NCBI GenBank assembly: GCA_029688825.1
Contig: JARUKX010000006.1
Location: 1 to 64,000 of the forward strand
Direction of reading: 5' to 3'
DNA: 64,000 bases
Source of the DNA: Haloarculaceae archaeon H-GB1-1
GTDB taxonomy: Archaea > Halobacteriota > Halobacteria > Halobacteriales > Haloarculaceae
How positions within the stretch are numbered: the stretch's first letter is position 1; each line of letters opens with the position of its first letter. Made by a program: the position numbers and the translations under genes. Positions 35,353 through 44,397 of this stretch are shown here, in pieces. The notes under the pieces were generated by a model. The model saw only the letters and a list, made by a program, of their open reading frames with translations. It was not told the DNA's origin and ran no database searches.

Positions 35353-35730
35353 ATGGTCCGTGACCCGTTCGCGGACGACGAGGATACCGACCTCCAGGAT
35401 GTCCTCGACGCGCTGGACGACCCGGAGTGTCGGAAGATAGTCGCCGCACTGAACGAGCCGATGACCGTGAGCGAGATCTCCGAAGCGACCGACGTGCCAC
35501 TGTCGACTACCTACCGGAAACTCGACCTGTTGACGGAAGCGGCACTCCTCGTCGAGGAGACGGAGATCCGACCCGACGGACAACACGCCAGTCGGTACCA
35601 GATCGACTTCGAGGACGTGGTCATCTCACTGACCGACGACCGACGCTTCGAAGCCACGATAACACGGACGGCACGGACCGCCGACCGTAGATTGGAGGAA
35701 CTCTGGGCAGAGGTGCGAAAAGAGACATGA
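35353..35730 (+). CDS. Winged-helix (ArsR-like) transcription regulator
   Basis: A 125-residue HTH protein: DVLDALDDPECRKIVAALNE then MTVSEISEATDVPLSTTYRKLDLLTEA, a classic ArsR/HTH_20 recognition unit, followed by a short wing and an acidic C-terminus. No metal-binding Cys is present. It overlaps the following membrane gene (ATGA), a pair conserved in haloarchaea, which suggests a regulator and membrane sensor couple. Confidence 0.85.
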   Translation: MVRDPFADDEDTDLQDVLDALDDPECRKIVAALNEPMTVSEISEATDVPLSTTYRKLDLLTEAALLVEETEIRPDGQHASRYQIDFEDVVISLTDDRRFEATITRTARTADRRLEELWAEVRKET

Positions 35731-36005
35731 GCCCCCAAATCACTTCGACAGTCGTTGCGCTGAAGACCATCACGTTAGTCCTCGGTGGCCTGATCACGTA
35801 CTTCTCGTACAAGGCGTACGCGAGGAGTCACGCGGAGCCACTGAAGTATCTCGCCATCGGGTTCGGCGTCGTCACGCTCGGGGCGTTGCTGGCGGGCGTC
35901 GTCGACCAGATGCTCGTACTCGATCAGACCGCTGCACTCCTCATCGAGAGTTCCACGACGACGATCGGCTTCGCCGTCATCGTCTATTCGCTGTACACCG
36001 AGTGA
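35727..36005 (+). CDS. Three-span membrane protein (DUF7521-like)
   Basis: A 92-residue protein with three hydrophobic helices (about residues 8-26, 40-60 and 70-88), including TYFSYKAYARS. It is translationally coupled to the winged-helix regulator upstream. A second copy of the same family is at 36661-36945. The function is unknown. Confidence 0.75.
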   Translation: MSPQITSTVVALKTITLVLGGLITYFSYKAYARSHAEPLKYLAIGFGVVTLGALLAGVVDQMLVLDQTAALLIESSTTTIGFAVIVYSLYTE

Positions 36006-36046
36006 GTGCCCGCGGCAGAAGAGAGGCGCACCCGTCCGGGAGAGTT

Positions 36047-36607
36047 CTATTCCAGCGCGTTCTCGACGGCTGCCCGACGTTCCGCGAACTCGGCGTCGTC
36101 GAGGATCGGCGTCGAGTCGTCCGGGTCGACGTCGACGTCGTCCGCGAGGTCGATCCACGTTCGACAGCCGCGGTACGCCCCCCGCTCTTCGATGAGTCGA
36201 GGGTTCTCTAGTTCGCGAGTCCGGACGACGAGCACCCGCGCCTCTGCCTGGTCGTCGAGTCGATACTTGTCCCGCAGGCCGGCTTCGGTGTAGACGTAGT
36301 ACGGTGTGAGTGACGCGAGGCGGTCGGTCTCGACGTGGTGGACGGCCTCGACTTCGGCGACGCCCCGAAGCGGAATACCGTCCGCCGGCTTCGTCGTCGA
36401 CCCGTGGTAGTACCGCAGGTCTCGGTCGCCGTATCGGTCGGGATCTTGGTGGGAGTAACTGGGGTAGAGTGCGAACGGGTCCGCGAGGTCGTCGGTGGAC
36501 GGTGGCAGGTCGGACGATCGGACGAGCACGGTCTGGCGGCCGTCGAGCAGCGCGGCCACGACGCCTGCACGCTCTTTGAGCGCGGCCAACTGGTCTCTCG
36601 GAGGCAT
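36047..36607 (-). CDS. DUF1802-family protein
   Basis: A 186-residue soluble protein resembling DUF1802 (ALKERAGVVAALLDGRQTVLVR, FALYPSYSHQDPDRY, and a middle LRGVAEVEAVHHVE). The length fits the archaeal members. No activity is known. It lies between two DUF7521-like membrane genes and is read opposite to the first of them. Confidence 0.75.
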   Translation of the reverse strand: MPPRDQLAALKERAGVVAALLDGRQTVLVRSSDLPPSTDDLADPFALYPSYSHQDPDRYGDRDLRYYHGSTTKPADGIPLRGVAEVEAVHHVETDRLASLTPYYVYTEAGLRDKYRLDDQAEARVLVVRTRELENPRLIEERGAYRGCRTWIDLADDVDVDPDDSTPILDDAEFAERRAAVENALE

Positions 36608-36660
36608 CTATCTGTGCGTGGACAGGAGAGGTGCGCTCAAATGCGTTTTCCTGTTCGTCG

Positions 36661-36945
36661 TCACTCGAAGGTGAGCAGACTGTAGACGATGACGACGAAG
36701 CCGATGGTCGTGAGGAGGCTGTGGCTCAACAGCAACAGTCGCGGCGACTCGAAGCCGGTCAGGAAACCACTGAAGAGCGTCGCGACGCCACCCGCGACAG
36801 TCAGTCCGAACCCGAGTCCGAGCAGGACCAACGAACGGCTCCCCGTCCGGCGATACGCACGGACCGCCATCGCGAGGATGGACAGTCCAGCGAGGGCAAG
36901 CAAGACAGTCACGACACCGTACACCAGGGCGAGAGTCGTTGCCAT
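36661..36945 (-). CDS. Three-span membrane protein (DUF7521-like), second copy
   Basis: A 94-residue protein with three spans and the same ending as the 35727-36005 product (TTIGFVVIVYSLLTFE against TTIGFAVIVYSLYTE), so the two are paralogs. The start is set at 36945 (MATTLALVYGV) where the first helix begins. Confidence 0.72.
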   Translation of the reverse strand: MATTLALVYGVVTVLLALAGLSILAMAVRAYRRTGSRSLVLLGLGFGLTVAGGVATLFSGFLTGFESPRLLLLSHSLLTTIGFVVIVYSLLTFE

Positions 36946-37180
36946 CGTAGGGGGTTCGAAACGCAAACAGAGAAACGTAGCGGTTAGAGATAGACCGTGA
37001 TCGAACCGCTCAGCGATTCCGGACCCGAAGAGTTCCGTGCGACTCGTCCCGACCGTTACGGAGGGCGTTCCACGTTCCGACTCCGGTCAATCCTCGGCAA
37101 GAGTCGGTCGAATATCGAGACGCGAATGGGCTAGACGGGGGAGAGGCGAGCGGGCTGTCCGACCGACTGTCGTGGTCGCG

Positions 37181-38329
37181 TTATAGCGACGACCAGGAAC
37201 CGATGGCCTCTCTCCACGAGGACACGTCGGCGATCCAGCGTGCCGCCACGAACTTCTTGAGGAACTTCGCGGGGTAGGAGCCGAAGGTGTCTACCGGCCC
37301 CGTCGGGACGTTGGCGACTGCGGCCTCGCCGATTGAGACGAGCGTCCCTTTGTCCGTGTAGGTCCAGGTCTCCAGTGGCTCGCCGTCTATCGTCCAAGAG
37401 ATGTTGTTCGCCGCAACCTCTGCGGCCTGCCAGGCGGCCTGTGCCGTCGGTGGAATCTGATCCGCACCATCTTCGACGAGCGCGGCGTCACCCAGCGCGA
37501 AGACGCGCTGGTCGCTCGTCTGGAACGTCGCGTCCGTCTTGACGCGGTTCCGCTCGGTCTCCAGGTTCGTCGAGTCCATCACGTCACGTCCAGTGATACC
37601 GCCGGCCCAGATGAGGACGTTCGCGGCCATTTCCGACCCGTCGTCGAGTTCGACGGCGTCGGACTCCGCGCGAGTGATGCGCGTGTTCATGTGGAGTTCC
37701 ACGTCTTGCTCACGCAGTTGCTCCTCGACCGACTGCTGGAGGGTCGTGTCCTGGCCCGAGAGGATACGGTCGCGTGCGCCGACGACGTGGATGTCGACCG
37801 GCAGGTCCTCGTCGTCCCGAAGTTCGGCGATCTCGCCGGCGATCTGGACGCCCGTGAGACCTGCACCGCCGATGACGACCTGGAGCGGGTCGTCCGTTCC
37901 GGCGTATCGTGCACCGCTCGTGATCTCCTCGTGGATCGAAAGGGCGTCGTCGAGCGACTTCAGCTTGTGCGCGTGTAGCTCCAGACCTGGAACGCCGTGG
38001 TACGCTGTCTGGCTCCCGATGGCCACCAGGGCGTAATCGTAGTCGATGGTCCGGCCGTTCGCCAGTTCGACGAGTCTGTCGTCGCTGTCGATGTCGACGA
38101 CGTGGCCCCGAACGAAGTCCGTCTCGGCCGATTTGATGTCCTCGACGGGAATCTTTATCTTGTCCTCGACGTCCGGGTCGCGGATCGCCCTGTGCGCCTC
38201 GTGAAGCACGAGGTGGTAGTCCCGGTCGCCGACCCACGTGATGTGGATGTCGTCCCGTAGTGATTCGAGATGTTGTAACGCACTGGTCCCAGCGTACCCA
38301 GTACCCAACACGACGACGTGCTCGCCCAT
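37181..38329 (-). CDS. ndh: Type II NADH dehydrogenase-like FAD oxidoreductase
   Basis: A 382-residue flavoprotein with FAD-binding VVVLGTGYAGTSA at the N-terminus, NAD-binding VVIGGAGLTGVQIAGE at about residues 149-164, and the second FAD motif FALGDAA. It passes electrons from NADH to menaquinone without pumping protons, at the inner face of the membrane. CTTATTG on the minus strand near 38355 is a plausible TATA box for a leaderless start. A sulfide:quinone-type role is less likely because the catalytic cysteines are absent. Confidence 0.88.
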   Translation of the reverse strand: MGEHVVVLGTGYAGTSALQHLESLRDDIHITWVGDRDYHLVLHEAHRAIRDPDVEDKIKIPVEDIKSAETDFVRGHVVDIDSDDRLVELANGRTIDYDYALVAIGSQTAYHGVPGLELHAHKLKSLDDALSIHEEITSGARYAGTDDPLQVVIGGAGLTGVQIAGEIAELRDDEDLPVDIHVVGARDRILSGQDTTLQQSVEEQLREQDVELHMNTRITRAESDAVELDDGSEMAANVLIWAGGITGRDVMDSTNLETERNRVKTDATFQTSDQRVFALGDAALVEDGADQIPPTAQAAWQAAEVAANNISWTIDGEPLETWTYTDKGTLVSIGEAAVANVPTGPVDTFGSYPAKFLKKFVAARWIADVSSWREAIGSWSSL

Positions 38330-38698
38330 GTCTGTTCATCACTCAATTCTCTACAATAAGTTTCTGGTTCGACAGAACGGATCGTGGGAAATTATCACAC
38401 AACCTCGCGCAATATTTGGACGAAAGCAAACTGTTCGGGCCTACATAGGAAATGAGTGCACAATTGTCGTCCGCTCTAAAAGCTCGACACATCGAATCTG
38501 TGAGATATCGAGGTTCGATGACCGAAACCCAACTGTCCAGCAGTTGATGACCGACCCACGGACTTCTCCGTCAGTCCAGCGAGTGCCGTCTGGACAGGTC
38601 CGACAGCCACCGACTCGTGCGTTCCTGATCCCGTTCACCCGGACACCAAATATCCATATTTATCTCTAAATAAATATATAAACTAGAACTATATAGAA
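38330..38698. other. Divergent intergenic region, AT-rich
   Basis: A 369-base gap with no gene that I can support. The right end (38655-38696) is very AT-rich and carries the TATA element TAAATATATA at 38671-38680 for the PhoU-like gene. The middle holds only a short ATG-to-stop run of nine codons. Confidence 0.4.
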
Positions 38699-38737
38699 AT
38701 GGCAGCACTTTTGCGCCCCGAAAGTCAACGCAGAGAC

Positions 38738-39733
38738 ATGAACACTCGCAAGGTACAGGTCACGGGTGGCTCGACGTTCACCGTCTCGGTCCCGAAAGAC
38801 TGGGCCAAGCAAGCGGACGTGAGTGCTGGCAGCGTCGTCGAGATGTACCCCAGAGACGACGTGCTGGTGATGCAACCGCAACGCGACGACGACCGACGGA
38901 CGGGAGCCATCGACGTGACGGGCTGGGACGACGAGGACGTCCGACGAGCCGTGATGGCGCTCTACGTGAACGGGTGTGACGTCCTCACCATCGAAGGGAC
39001 TCCCATGGAGATCTCCCAGCAACGGACGGTCAGAAAGAGCGCCCAGGACCTCGTGGGACTGGAGATCGTCGACTCGTCCGACGATCGAATCAAACTCCAG
39101 AACCTCCTCGATACGGCGGAGCTGTCCGTGTTCGATACGCTCTGCCGGATGCGACTCGTGGCGACCGCGATGCTCGACGACGCCGTCACTGCCCTCCTCG
39201 AATCCGACGCCGACCTCTCCCGAGACGTGATCGCGCGCGACGACGACGTCGACAGGATGTGGCACATGGTGTCTCGAACCTTTCGGACCGTCCTCAGGGA
39301 CCCCGGCGCGGTGAACGACCTCGCCATCGACACCGAGACGTGCTTCGACTACCGCCTGGGTGCGCGCCAGCTCGAACGCATCGCCGACCACGCCGCGAAG
39401 ATAGCGCGTCTCTCACTCGACGTGGACGTGGACGAGGACGCCGTCTTCGACAGCGTCGCGACGCTCCACCACGTGGTCTCGGAACTCATCGAGACGGCGA
39501 TGAGTGCACTCCTCGCCGACGAACCCGCCCGTGCCACCGACCTGGCGACCGACGTCCGGACCGAACTCTCGACCATCGACGACCGCGTCCGGAGCGCCGA
39601 GGACGACCTCCACTCGCTCGCCACTGACGACGCTCAACGGCTCGGTCTCGTCGTCGACTCGCTCTCTCGCTGTGCCGACTACAGCGGGAACGTCGCCGAG
39701 ACCGCACTCCAGCGTGCAGCACCCGCGCCGTAA
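38738..39733 (+). CDS. AbrB-PhoU domain regulator
   Basis: A 331-residue protein: an N-terminal SpoVT/AbrB-type DNA-binding fold (RKVQVTGGSTFTVSVPKDWA) joined to PhoU helical domains (from about residue 115 to the end, with ARQLERIADHAAKIARLSL and SRCADYSGNVAETAL). Haloarchaeal members are linked to phosphate uptake control. The start at 38738 (MNTRKV) is preferred over 38699 because the TATA box at 38671-38680 would place the transcript start near 38702. Confidence 0.85.
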   Translation: MNTRKVQVTGGSTFTVSVPKDWAKQADVSAGSVVEMYPRDDVLVMQPQRDDDRRTGAIDVTGWDDEDVRRAVMALYVNGCDVLTIEGTPMEISQQRTVRKSAQDLVGLEIVDSSDDRIKLQNLLDTAELSVFDTLCRMRLVATAMLDDAVTALLESDADLSRDVIARDDDVDRMWHMVSRTFRTVLRDPGAVNDLAIDTETCFDYRLGARQLERIADHAAKIARLSLDVDVDEDAVFDSVATLHHVVSELIETAMSALLADEPARATDLATDVRTELSTIDDRVRSAEDDLHSLATDDAQRLGLVVDSLSRCADYSGNVAETALQRAAPAP

Positions 39734-39765
39734 CCGCGGCCCGGTAGGTGTTCTCTGACTCCCGG

Positions 39766-40137
39766 TCACTCCCGTCGACGCTCGACCGCGCCGAGCAGGA
39801 GGTCCATCATCTCATCGTCGACTGCGAGTGAGACGAGCGGCTCGTCGTCATCGTACTCGATGACACCAGCGTCGGCTAACTTCGGGAGGTGAGCGTGGCG
39901 AAGCGAGATCTCCAGGCGTTCGACGAGTGCTCGTGAGACCGGTTCGGACGTCGTATTGTGCTCTCGAACGCCGAGGCGAAGCACGAGGTCGTCGAGCGAA
40001 ACCTCCCCGCCCTGCTCACGGAGTACCCTCAACACCCGCCGTCGGCGCTCGGATCTCAGCAATTCCAGCGCCGTGTCCGACTCTATCAGCGACGTATCAG
40101 TCGTATGACCGTCCGTTTCGGATCGGAACTCCCTCAT
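39766..40137 (-). CDS. DUF7344-type winged-helix regulator
   Basis: A 123-residue protein with SERRRRVLRVLREQGGEVSLDDL followed by ISLRHAHLPKLADAGVIEYDDD, the haloarchaeal DUF7344 HTH signature. It is probably a DNA-binding one-domain regulator. Two relatives are in the window at 45620-46003 and 60100-60450. Confidence 0.82.
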   Translation of the reverse strand: MREFRSETDGHTTDTSLIESDTALELLRSERRRRVLRVLREQGGEVSLDDLVLRLGVREHNTTSEPVSRALVERLEISLRHAHLPKLADAGVIEYDDDEPLVSLAVDDEMMDLLLGAVERRRE

Positions 40138-40272
40138 GGTATCAGCTCCCGACCCCCCACTCGACGGCTACAGTCGCCGTTTGTGATGCCATACTAACAC
40201 GAGCGGTTTCGGCGGATGGTCAAATCAGGGTATCCGGTGCACGATGTGCACGCCGTGAACGAAGCGAGGGAC

Positions 40273-41055
40273 CTACAGTTCGTCGACGACCGCCGAGTCG
40301 GCCAGATAGTCTGCCGCGGTTCGCTCAGCCCACTCGAAAGCCGTCGGTGAGTCCGTCGTCAGCAAGGCGATTGGCTGGCCGTTCTCGGATACGCCGATCT
40401 GCACTTCGTCGTCAACAACCCCGAGGTAGTAGGGTATCTCCGCATCGGTGACCAGAAGTTCGAACTCCGCGACCTGCATCATCTCCTCGACGTAGCCCCG
40501 ACAGGCCGGATTCGTCCGGAAGACGTCGAGCACGGTCTCCGTGACGAGTACCGTCGTCTCACACGCACCCGCCACGGTCCGTTCTGTCAGGGCCTGGACG
40601 GGGCCTTCACCGGTCTCGGGGAGAAGCAACCGAACGTCGGTCGCTCCGCGGAGGCTCTGGGCGTGTGCCTGAATCATCTTCATCGGGTGTCCCCGCGTTC
40701 CGCTCGTGACCTCGAATCCGACGCTCGACGGGTCGAACTCGAACGTCGAGGTGTCGATGTGCTGTAACACAGGGCCGAGTCGCGACGCCTCGCGGACGGT
40801 CTGGACGAGCCCCTCGAAATCGTCCGCCACCCACTCCCCAGCGATCGTACAGGCGTACTCCCGATTCGTGCTCGTGATCCACCCGCGTTCCTCGAGGCCG
40901 GCCAGATTCCGCTGTATCGTGGTCCGCGACGCGTCGGTTCGCTCCTGGAGTTCGTCCTTCCTGAGACGGTGCTCCTCGGCGAGAGCCGTTAGCAGTTGCA
41001 CCCGCGTCTCAGAGCGAGCAAGGTACTCAACCGCTTCGAGATCCTCCCCTTGCAT
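40273..41055 (-). CDS. HTH regulator with C-terminal sensor (DUF1724/MarR-like)
   Basis: A 260-residue protein: an N-terminal winged helix (EYLARSETRVQLLTALAEEHRLRKDELQERTDASRTTIQRNL) and a C-terminal domain of the FilR1/DUF1724 type (SGTRGHPMKMIQAHAQSLRG, ELLVTDAEIPYYLGVVDDEV). Such haloarchaeal proteins are ligand-responsive repressors or activators with unknown targets. Confidence 0.82.
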   Translation of the reverse strand: MQGEDLEAVEYLARSETRVQLLTALAEEHRLRKDELQERTDASRTTIQRNLAGLEERGWITSTNREYACTIAGEWVADDFEGLVQTVREASRLGPVLQHIDTSTFEFDPSSVGFEVTSGTRGHPMKMIQAHAQSLRGATDVRLLLPETGEGPVQALTERTVAGACETTVLVTETVLDVFRTNPACRGYVEEMMQVAEFELLVTDAEIPYYLGVVDDEVQIGVSENGQPIALLTTDSPTAFEWAERTAADYLADSAVVDEL

Positions 41056-41225
41056 AGTACAGTGCGCTCACTGACGCTCCATAATGTTCCCGCCGACTGG
41101 ACGTTCGGAGACGCTCCCGCATGCTCCGCGACCGGCGCTCGTGGGTAGTGAGAATGCCCATCTGTTAGGCGACTTCTGAAACGCTCGGTAGACTCGGGAG
41201 CGATCCCGTCGAGAATGTACCGGAA

Positions 41226-41600
41226 GTGGGGGAGAAGGATCACCTCCTCATGCACCGGCTCGGCGTGGTCGAACGTGACCGTGACCTGGAGATACCTGTC
41301 CTCGTGTGGGCGCTCGTGTTCGGCTTCGCCGCCGACGAGAGCCGGACACTCGCCGGGTTCAGACGTAGCTACAACTCGACAGCCGACGAGACGATCTCTC
41401 CTGGCGGCTTCTATCAGCGGTCAACGCCGACACTTGTGGAGTGCCTCCGCGACCTGATGGAGGCCGTGCTCGACGCGGTCGCCGACGACTACCATCTGTA
41501 CATCACGAATCTCCCGAGAGAGGAGTTCCTGCCGGCGGATATCGCAAGGCCGTATCGGTGTCGCTGGGAAGGAGAAACGCTGTTTCGTGAGCCGTCATGA
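41226..41600 (+). pseudogene. Remnant of an IS4-family (ISH8-type) transposase with a large internal deletion
   Basis: The N-terminal part (VLVWALVFGFAADESRTLAG, then GFRRSYNSTADET) and the C-terminal catalytic-region segment (DDYHLYITNLPREEFLPAD, then YRCRWEGETLFRE) belong to the same IS4/ISH8-type transposase, which is normally about 400 residues. Here they are joined near 41480, so about two thirds of the middle, including the first DDE aspartates, is lost. Some residues are also changed (YRCRWEG in place of the usual YRCRWEV). It is inactive. Confidence 0.75.
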
Positions 41601-41649
41601 CTACATGGCACTCCCCAAGGACTATGCTATCAACATACAAGGCGTGCGT

Positions 41650-42435
41650 ATGGAGCTAAACATCGACGGCAATGCGGCACTGGTGACTGCGAGCACGTCC
41701 GGGATGGGACTCGCGAGCGCGGAAGCACTGGCACGCGAGGGGGCGAACGTGGCCATCTGCGGCCGAACGCCCGAGCGACTGACGCAGGCCCGCGAGCAAC
41801 TCGCCGATGTCGGTGAGGGCGACGTCCTCGCTGCGGAAGCCGACGTCACCGCCCCCGACGACGTCGCGGCACTGGTCGAGGCGACGGTCGAGGAGTTCGG
41901 CGGGCTCGACCACCTGGTGATGAGCGCAGGTGACCCGGCAAGCGGCCGGTTCCTCGATACGACGAACGAAGAGTGGATTGGAGCAATGGAAACCCTGGTG
42001 ATGAGCGTCGTCTACACGGCGCGCGAGGCCCACGCACCACTCGAAGAGAGCGATGCGGGCACCATGGTGGCGATTACTGCGACGTCGGCCCAGGAGATAC
42101 TCGATGCGGCGGCGCTGTCGAACTCGATGCGGCGGGCCGTCTCGGGCCTTCTGGAGACGCTTGCCCGTGAGTTTGCCCCGGAGATTCGTGTCAACGAAAT
42201 CCAGCCCGGGCCCACCGAGACCGAGAGCCTGGCCGGCGTGATCGAGGACGCCGTCGAACGCGGCGACTACCCGGACTACGAGACGGGGCTGGCGGACTGG
42301 GCGACGGACGCTCCCCTCGGCCGAGTCGCCGACCCCCAGGAGATAGGTGACGTCGCGGCGTTCCTGTCGAGTCCGCGCGCGAGTTACGTGACCGGCGCGT
42401 CTCTTCCAGTCGACGGAGGAACCATCCGGAGTTAA
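41650..42435 (+). CDS. Divergent short-chain dehydrogenase/reductase
   Basis: A 261-residue Rossmann-fold SDR. The nucleotide motif is ASTSGMGLASAEAL in place of TGxxxGxG, the middle motif is SAGDP in place of NNAG, and the usual catalytic Tyr-x3-Lys is replaced by a LSNSMRRAVSGLL segment. The C-terminus (ASYVTGASLPVDGG) is normal. It may therefore be a divergent SDR with another mechanism or none. The start at 41650 (MELNIDGNAAL) follows a transposase remnant by 50 bases. Confidence 0.82.
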   Translation: MELNIDGNAALVTASTSGMGLASAEALAREGANVAICGRTPERLTQAREQLADVGEGDVLAAEADVTAPDDVAALVEATVEEFGGLDHLVMSAGDPASGRFLDTTNEEWIGAMETLVMSVVYTAREAHAPLEESDAGTMVAITATSAQEILDAAALSNSMRRAVSGLLETLAREFAPEIRVNEIQPGPTETESLAGVIEDAVERGDYPDYETGLADWATDAPLGRVADPQEIGDVAAFLSSPRASYVTGASLPVDGGTIRS

Positions 42436-43090
42436 CGGGAGGGCGAACGACCGTCAGGCCGCGAGAACCGCCTGGACCGGCCCGACCTGTTCGAAAACGC
42501 TCGACTGCGGTGTCTGCCAGGCGCTCGTCGGCCTTCGTGGCGAAGGCACCCGTGCCGAACTCGCCCGGTCTCTCACACGCCACTCCTGATAGTCTCTGAA
42601 TATATCCTGCTGCAGTTCGACACCTACGTCAGCTCTCCCACCTCGACCGACCGGAGTCCCAGAGGATTCACGTGGCCGATTCGCGACCTGTTCTCAGCAG
42701 GACTGCTGATTCCCGTCACCAATCGAGAGTTTCTACAGGGCCAGATTTGCATCCTGTACACGATTCTCACGAGAGGACTACCCCCGAACAGTTCGATACC
42801 GACCTGCCCACTGGGCACGCTTGTACTCGGGGCACCGTGTATCGGGAAGTCGGGGCTCGCCAGCGAGACTGCTCACCGGAACTCAGCCATTCTTGTTGAC
42901 AACGACGCGCACGGCGACCTCGGCGCCGAAAGCGAGACACTGGTCGTGGACGATGATGGATTAGACAACGATGGTTGTCCGCGGATAGGAAGCTTGTGGA
43001 TGGGAGTAGAGATGGTTCGGGCTGCAAGAAGTGACGCCAGATTCCCATCTGGTAACTAACCTTTTCCCACGGTACGTGGTACGATATGAC
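42436..43090. other. Gene-poor spacer
   Basis: About 650 bases without a gene that I can support. A start-less open stretch (about 42579-43059, plus strand) has non-acidic composition and matches no family that I recognise. The region is probably decayed sequence between an IS remnant and the repeat-rich accessory segment. Confidence 0.4.
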
Positions 43091-43717
43091 ATGACAATAA
43101 GGGATACAATCAGTGAGAACCTCGAGACCGACAGACAGGGGAAGCAAGGAACCAACCGACCGACTGGGATCCTGCGTCGAACCGTATTGAAAGCCGGTAC
43201 GGTCACAGCGGCGACGCTCGGGATGGTCGGGTCCACGGCTGCCCAAGAGAACGAGACTGATGGTGGGACTGAAAACGCAGGGTCAGAGACCGGGCAAGTT
43301 GATGAGCCTGAGGGCTTCAGTGCCGAAGTGGTCGCCCCCCACGCAACCTTCCCCGGCGACGTGGGAACAGCGTTTGGTATCACTTCTGAGGACGGAATGG
43401 AGGAGTCTGTATTTATCCAGGATTCGTCGACCATCGTCATTGCTGAGCTAACATGGGAACCGGGCGGATCGACCGGCTGGCACTCCCATCCAGGACCGGT
43501 TGTCGTCAACCTCGTCGAAGGCGAACTCACCATCACCATCGATGAAGGCTGCAGTTCGGAGACATACTCGGCCGGCGATGCGTTCGTTGACACCGGAAAA
43601 CATATCGAAGTAGCGAGAAACCCGAGCGAGTCCGAACAGACGGTGGGCTACGCGCTATTCTTCCGCGTGCCCGATGGGGAATCGCCGACGGAGTGGGTTG
43701 AGCCACGGGACTGCTGA
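43091..43717 (+). CDS. Tat-exported cupin protein
   Basis: A 208-residue protein. A twin-arginine signal (LRRTVLKAGTV, cleavage after STAAQ) is followed by an acidic linker and a cupin domain with GWHSHPGPVVVNLVEGELTI (motif 1, two His) and AGDAFVDTGKHIEVARN (motif 2). It likely binds a metal outside the cell; an enzymatic role is unknown. The start at 43091 gives a normal Tat n-region; a start at 43031 would add 20 residues. Confidence 0.8.
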   Translation: MTIRDTISENLETDRQGKQGTNRPTGILRRTVLKAGTVTAATLGMVGSTAAQENETDGGTENAGSETGQVDEPEGFSAEVVAPHATFPGDVGTAFGITSEDGMEESVFIQDSSTIVIAELTWEPGGSTGWHSHPGPVVVNLVEGELTITIDEGCSSETYSAGDAFVDTGKHIEVARNPSESEQTVGYALFFRVPDGESPTEWVEPRDC

Positions 43718-43795
43718 CGATCCGATCCGGCCACGATGCGGGCCAACGGGGCCACTCTCGTACTTGCGTAGGTGAGATTCCTGTGGCAAGATACA

Positions 43796-44022
43796 TCAAA
43801 TACGCTCGTCGGAGTCCAGGACCTCCGTGATCTGCGCGGACGTGACGCTCCCTTGTTGGTCAGCGCGCTCGAGGAGCTGGGCGACCTGGCCGGTCCGGAC
43901 GGCACTACGCCCCCCGGCCACACGCACGTAGTACCGCGCGGCCACGTCCAGTGCCTTGCTTTCGCGTTCTCGCCGGTGGCTTCCTGGAGGTTCTCGAGAC
44001 GACGCTCCCGATCATCGGTCAT
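43796..44022 (-). pseudogene. Small haloarchaeal gene with a one-base frameshift
   Basis: It starts as MTDDRERRLENLQEATGENAK; the adjoining frame then gives KALDVAARYYVRVAGG, VAQLLERADQQGSVTSAQI and stops at 43796-43798. The two join perfectly at an A-run (near 43955) if one base is added, recreating a protein of about 75 residues of a family that is common next to haloarchaeal integrases and IS elements. So either a real single-base deletion or a homopolymer assembly error is present. Confidence 0.65.
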
Positions 44023-44397
44023 TCAGAATCGCATAGAATTCACACGTTCCGCTGATTCCTGTTTATTCGAGTGGCTGAACCCGACTGGGTATATAAAACA
44101 CCTCAGAATCATTCATGGGCGGGGGTTGCCTCCGGCGTGATCGGGCCGGGACCTGGGGTCAAATTGCATACGCGGGGCTCAGTCTGTGTATGCAATAACG
44201 GAGAATCGTTTTCGTCGACGCGTGACCGCCCGTTGTCGTGCGAAATCGTGGTTCGACGAATCTAGGGGATTCACTCGGGAAGAGATAGATTTCAGCTACA
44301 ATGCTGAATACAGAGCGCGTATCGGTCACTGCACTTCTATTAATGGATGGTGCGCGACGTTATTGAGACGGGTGCAGTTGTCGGCTCGAACCTGCCG
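44023..44397. other. Gap with orphan promoter, hairpin and repeat end
   Basis: No gene of the usual size is present. It contains a strong TATA box (TATATAAA, 44090-44097), a 9-bp perfect hairpin (44163-44171 with 44188-44196) and a repeat end, ATGCTGAATACAGAGCGCG, at 44301-44319. A 27-codon ATG frame (44115-44198) overlaps the hairpin. Confidence 0.45.
44120..44198 (+). ncRNA. Candidate small RNA or hairpin transcript
   Basis: The TATA box at 44090-44097 predicts a transcript start near 44120; the only structure downstream is the ATTGCATAC/GTATGCAAT stem with a 16-base loop, and no gene follows in that orientation. This is a prediction from promoter position and structure alone. Confidence 0.25.

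Noticed and set aside
42579-43059. Long open stretch on the plus strand between the SDR and cupin genes
   Set aside because: No usable start codon, composition not acidic, no family recognised; chance or decayed sequence.
44115-44198. 27-codon ATG frame after a strong TATA box
   Set aside because: It is overlapped by the hairpin, too close to the TATA for a leaderless start, and has an unremarkable sequence.
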